This document shows, in pieces, positions 62,249 to 64,000 of a DNA stretch of 64,000 nt. Position numbers and translations under genes: made by a program. The first letter of the stretch is position 1. Each line of letters opens with the position of its first letter. The notes beneath the pieces were generated by a model. The model worked only from the letters and a program-made list of their open reading frames with translations. It did not search any database and had not been told where the DNA came from. The DNA is from Winogradskyella aurantia (GTDB lineage: Bacteria; Bacteroidota; Bacteroidia; Flavobacteriales; Flavobacteriaceae): the NCBI RefSeq assembly GCF_002266855.1, contig NZ_NGJN01000002.1, positions 434,001 through 498,000 of the forward strand. The letters are read 5' to 3'.

Positions 62249-62360
62249 GTGGGTTGGATATGCCCGCAAGCGACTATCTCAACCAAAAGCCTAATAGAGC
62301 TTTGATTTTGAAAAGGCATAATTGAGTTTCGATTATATAAGAATTGAATCATTAATTTTC
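62249..62360. repeat. Intergenic repeat R3, copy 2 (upstream of a DUF6090 gene)
   Basis: Aligns with 48891-49005. Its right half (62312-62360, AAGGCATAATTGAGTTTCGA and on to AATCATTA) also matches 47994-48040 next to the pseudogene stop. Confidence 0.7.
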
Positions 62361-62533
62361 GGTGGATTATAATAAAGCACAACACTTTTGTTTATAATGT
62401 CGTGGGGTATTTCAGCACCTAATTTAGCACATAAACAGTAAAGAGACACGAAGGACTCATAGGCATCAAAAATTTCGGGTCACGAGTGAGGAGAACTACC
62501 ATACCCAATGAGGTTATACGTTGCTGATAATAA

Positions 62534-64000
62534 TCATTTCTTATACACAGTTCTACCTTCTTTAATGGTTTCCAAGACCTGTATATTTTTGATGGCAGAC
62601 TCTTCAACTTTTAAGGGATTCTTATCCAAGATTACCAAATCTGCAAATTTTCCATCTTCCAAAGAACCCTTTATATCTTCTTCAAAATGCTGAAAAGCAG
62701 ACCATATGGTAATGGCCTGTAGTGCTTCATAAGGCGATAATTTTTCCTCTGCCCCTATAACCTTTCCTGAGCGTGACTTTCGTTCAACAGTAATACCAAC
62801 CATTCTCATCAAATTTGGTAGTGCAACCGGGGCATCTGTATGGATTGTAATTTTCACACCTTTATTTAGTGCTGTTCTAACCGGACTGATTTTATTGCCT
62901 AATTCCTCACCGATAATTTGAGTGTGCCAATCACCCCAATAAAATGTGTGTAATGGGAACAATGAGGCAATGACATCTAAAGTTTTTAATGAATCCAATT
63001 GATCTTCCCTAATATATTGCCCGTGAATTAATACCGTCCGTCGGTCATCATTTCCAAATTCGTCTGCAGCAGCTCTGGTCGCTTTTATAAATTGATCTAT
63101 AGCTGCGTCACCATTTCCATGTGTCAGGACTTGCCAGTTGTTTTTAAATCCTTTCTTGAACAGATCGATGACATCATTCTCATTTGGGAATGCTGGATAA
63201 CCTTTATAACCTTCTTCTGTCCCCTCAGGTCTTAACAAATAAGGTTCCGTTCTCCAGGCCGTTCTCCCTTGTGGAGAGCCATCCAAGGTGATTTTCATTC
63301 CCCCAATCCTATAATGATTGTTATAACTTTTGCTATTCCACTTCGTTGCCATTAAATCATCCACTACCATATAATCGATGTAGGAAACAACATCCAATTT
63401 TAGTGCATTTGCCTCGGCGGCCTTAACGTACATGGTTTGATCGACCAATCTTCCATCCTGAGCGGTTGTATAACCATAAGACAAGGCCATTTCCTGACCT
63501 GATTCGAAAAACTTGTTTGCCGCTTCTTCAGATACTGGGGTCAAAGCCTTGGCGAAATAGGGTATTGCCGCCAGCTCTTCTAAAACGCCATTAGGCTCAT
63601 TGTTTTCAGTTCTTCGAATAATGCCACCTTCTGGATCTTTAGTTTCGGAGGTGATATTTAAGAGTTCTAGTCCTTTAGAGTTAACCACTGCGAAATGACC
63701 AGAGATATGGACAATCATTACTGGGTGTTCAGTGGAGACTCGATCCAAATCGAATTTTGTGGGGAAACGCTTTTCTTCTAGAACTGAATCATCAAAACCT
63801 AGCCCAAAGATCCAACCCGTAAGGGCTCTGTTTTCTGGTGTATTCCAGGCCTTTAATATTTCGATTATTTTTGGAATATTACGGGCTCCGGCATCAGGGG
63901 GTGGTAATATCTGTGCTCCGATGGCCTGAGAGGAAAACGCCCCAAAATGCGCATGACCGTCTATAAACCCTGGTAATAAGGTTTTACCCTCTAAGTCGAT
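62534..64000 (-). CDS. YtcJ-type amidohydrolase (5' end beyond window)
   Basis: The frame stays open from the stop at 62534 to the last base of the window, giving 489 codons without a start. At the edge it reads LPGFIDGHAHFGAF (HxH), so the gene's N-terminal 60 or so residues lie outside. Other metal-site motifs are LTHGNGDAAID, VLIHGQYI and IHTDAPVALPN (catalytic Asp); the C-terminal GSLEDGKFADLVILDKNPL is typical of Amidohydro_3. It is a homolog of the lipoprotein at 37153. A start inside the window (at 63748) would remove the metal site and is rejected. Confidence 0.9.
   Translation of the reverse strand: MDLEGKTLLPGFIDGHAHFGAFSSQAIGAQILPPPDAGARNIPKIIEILKAWNTPENRALTGWIFGLGFDDSVLEEKRFPTKFDLDRVSTEHPVMIVHISGHFAVVNSKGLELLNITSETKDPEGGIIRRTENNEPNGVLEELAAIPYFAKALTPVSEEAANKFFESGQEMALSYGYTTAQDGRLVDQTMYVKAAEANALKLDVVSYIDYMVVDDLMATKWNSKSYNNHYRIGGMKITLDGSPQGRTAWRTEPYLLRPEGTEEGYKGYPAFPNENDVIDLFKKGFKNNWQVLTHGNGDAAIDQFIKATRAAADEFGNDDRRTVLIHGQYIREDQLDSLKTLDVIASLFPLHTFYWGDWHTQIIGEELGNKISPVRTALNKGVKITIHTDAPVALPNLMRMVGITVERKSRSGKVIGAEEKLSPYEALQAITIWSAFQHFEEDIKGSLEDGKFADLVILDKNPLKVEESAIKNIQVLETIKEGRTVYKK

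Noticed and set aside
47676..62533. Classical integron array with attC sites
   Set aside because: No integrase gene in the window, and the repeats lack a clear pair of GTTRRRY/RYYYAAC core sites at their ends, so only a cassette-like resemblance is claimed.
63732..63929. Plus-strand frame at the right edge
   Set aside because: Antisense to the amidohydrolase, whose frame is continuous to the window end with an intact HxH motif.

Overview
The window looks like a chromosome segment of a member of the Flavobacteriaceae (Bacteroidota). It is AT-rich and carries gldI of the gliding motility machinery, an OstA-like protein, a DUF349 repeat protein, 2TM/LytTR signalling genes, a LETM1-related protein and several DUF6090 genes. 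Several genes are preceded by the Bacteroidota -7 promoter motif TAnnTTTG. No rRNA, tRNA, CRISPR array, transposase or integrase was seen.

Positions 1-28 kb are mostly housekeeping and nearly all on the minus strand. From left to right: the tail of a DUF5606-type gene and mazG (plus), then a DUF349 protein, aroE, two tandem DUF368 (polyprenyl-phosphate transporter type) genes, a TPR protein, a class III aminotransferase, an OstA-like protein, purA, a Fur-family regulator, a bifunctional RelA/SpoT enzyme, a Ste24-type protease, a SpoU-type rRNA methyltransferase, a SAM methyltransferase, two exported amidohydrolase-family proteins, a DUF3810 protein, pepD (plus), a cyclophilin-FKBP fusion lipoprotein, gldI, an NrnA-type DHH phosphoesterase and ndk (plus).

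Positions 28.4-33.8 kb hold a tight plus-strand operon: a DUF2141 protein, a TPR-like protein, a LytS-type histidine kinase with a fused 2TM domain, three small 2TM proteins, an exported amidohydrolase and a LytTR response regulator. Positions 33.8-47.7 kb are mainly envelope and stress genes: a LETM1-related protein, a degenerate serine hydrolase, a YtcJ-type amidohydrolase lipoprotein, two MscS channels, a patatin phospholipase, a VIT/CCC1 transporter, a DUF481 protein, a DUF2254 protein and a SnoaL-like lipoprotein.

Positions 47.7-62.5 kb form an accessory region. Four DUF6090 loci (three intact, one pseudogene) alternate with unrelated exported hydrolases (serine hydrolase, M20, penicillin acylase, alpha/beta hydrolase, agmatine/peptidylarginine deiminase) and an HMA-CDF cation transporter. 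The gaps contain several families of diverged intergenic repeats, all in one orientation, with hairpin cores. This cassette-like layout is the most unusual thing in the window. The right edge cuts a second YtcJ-type amidohydrolase.
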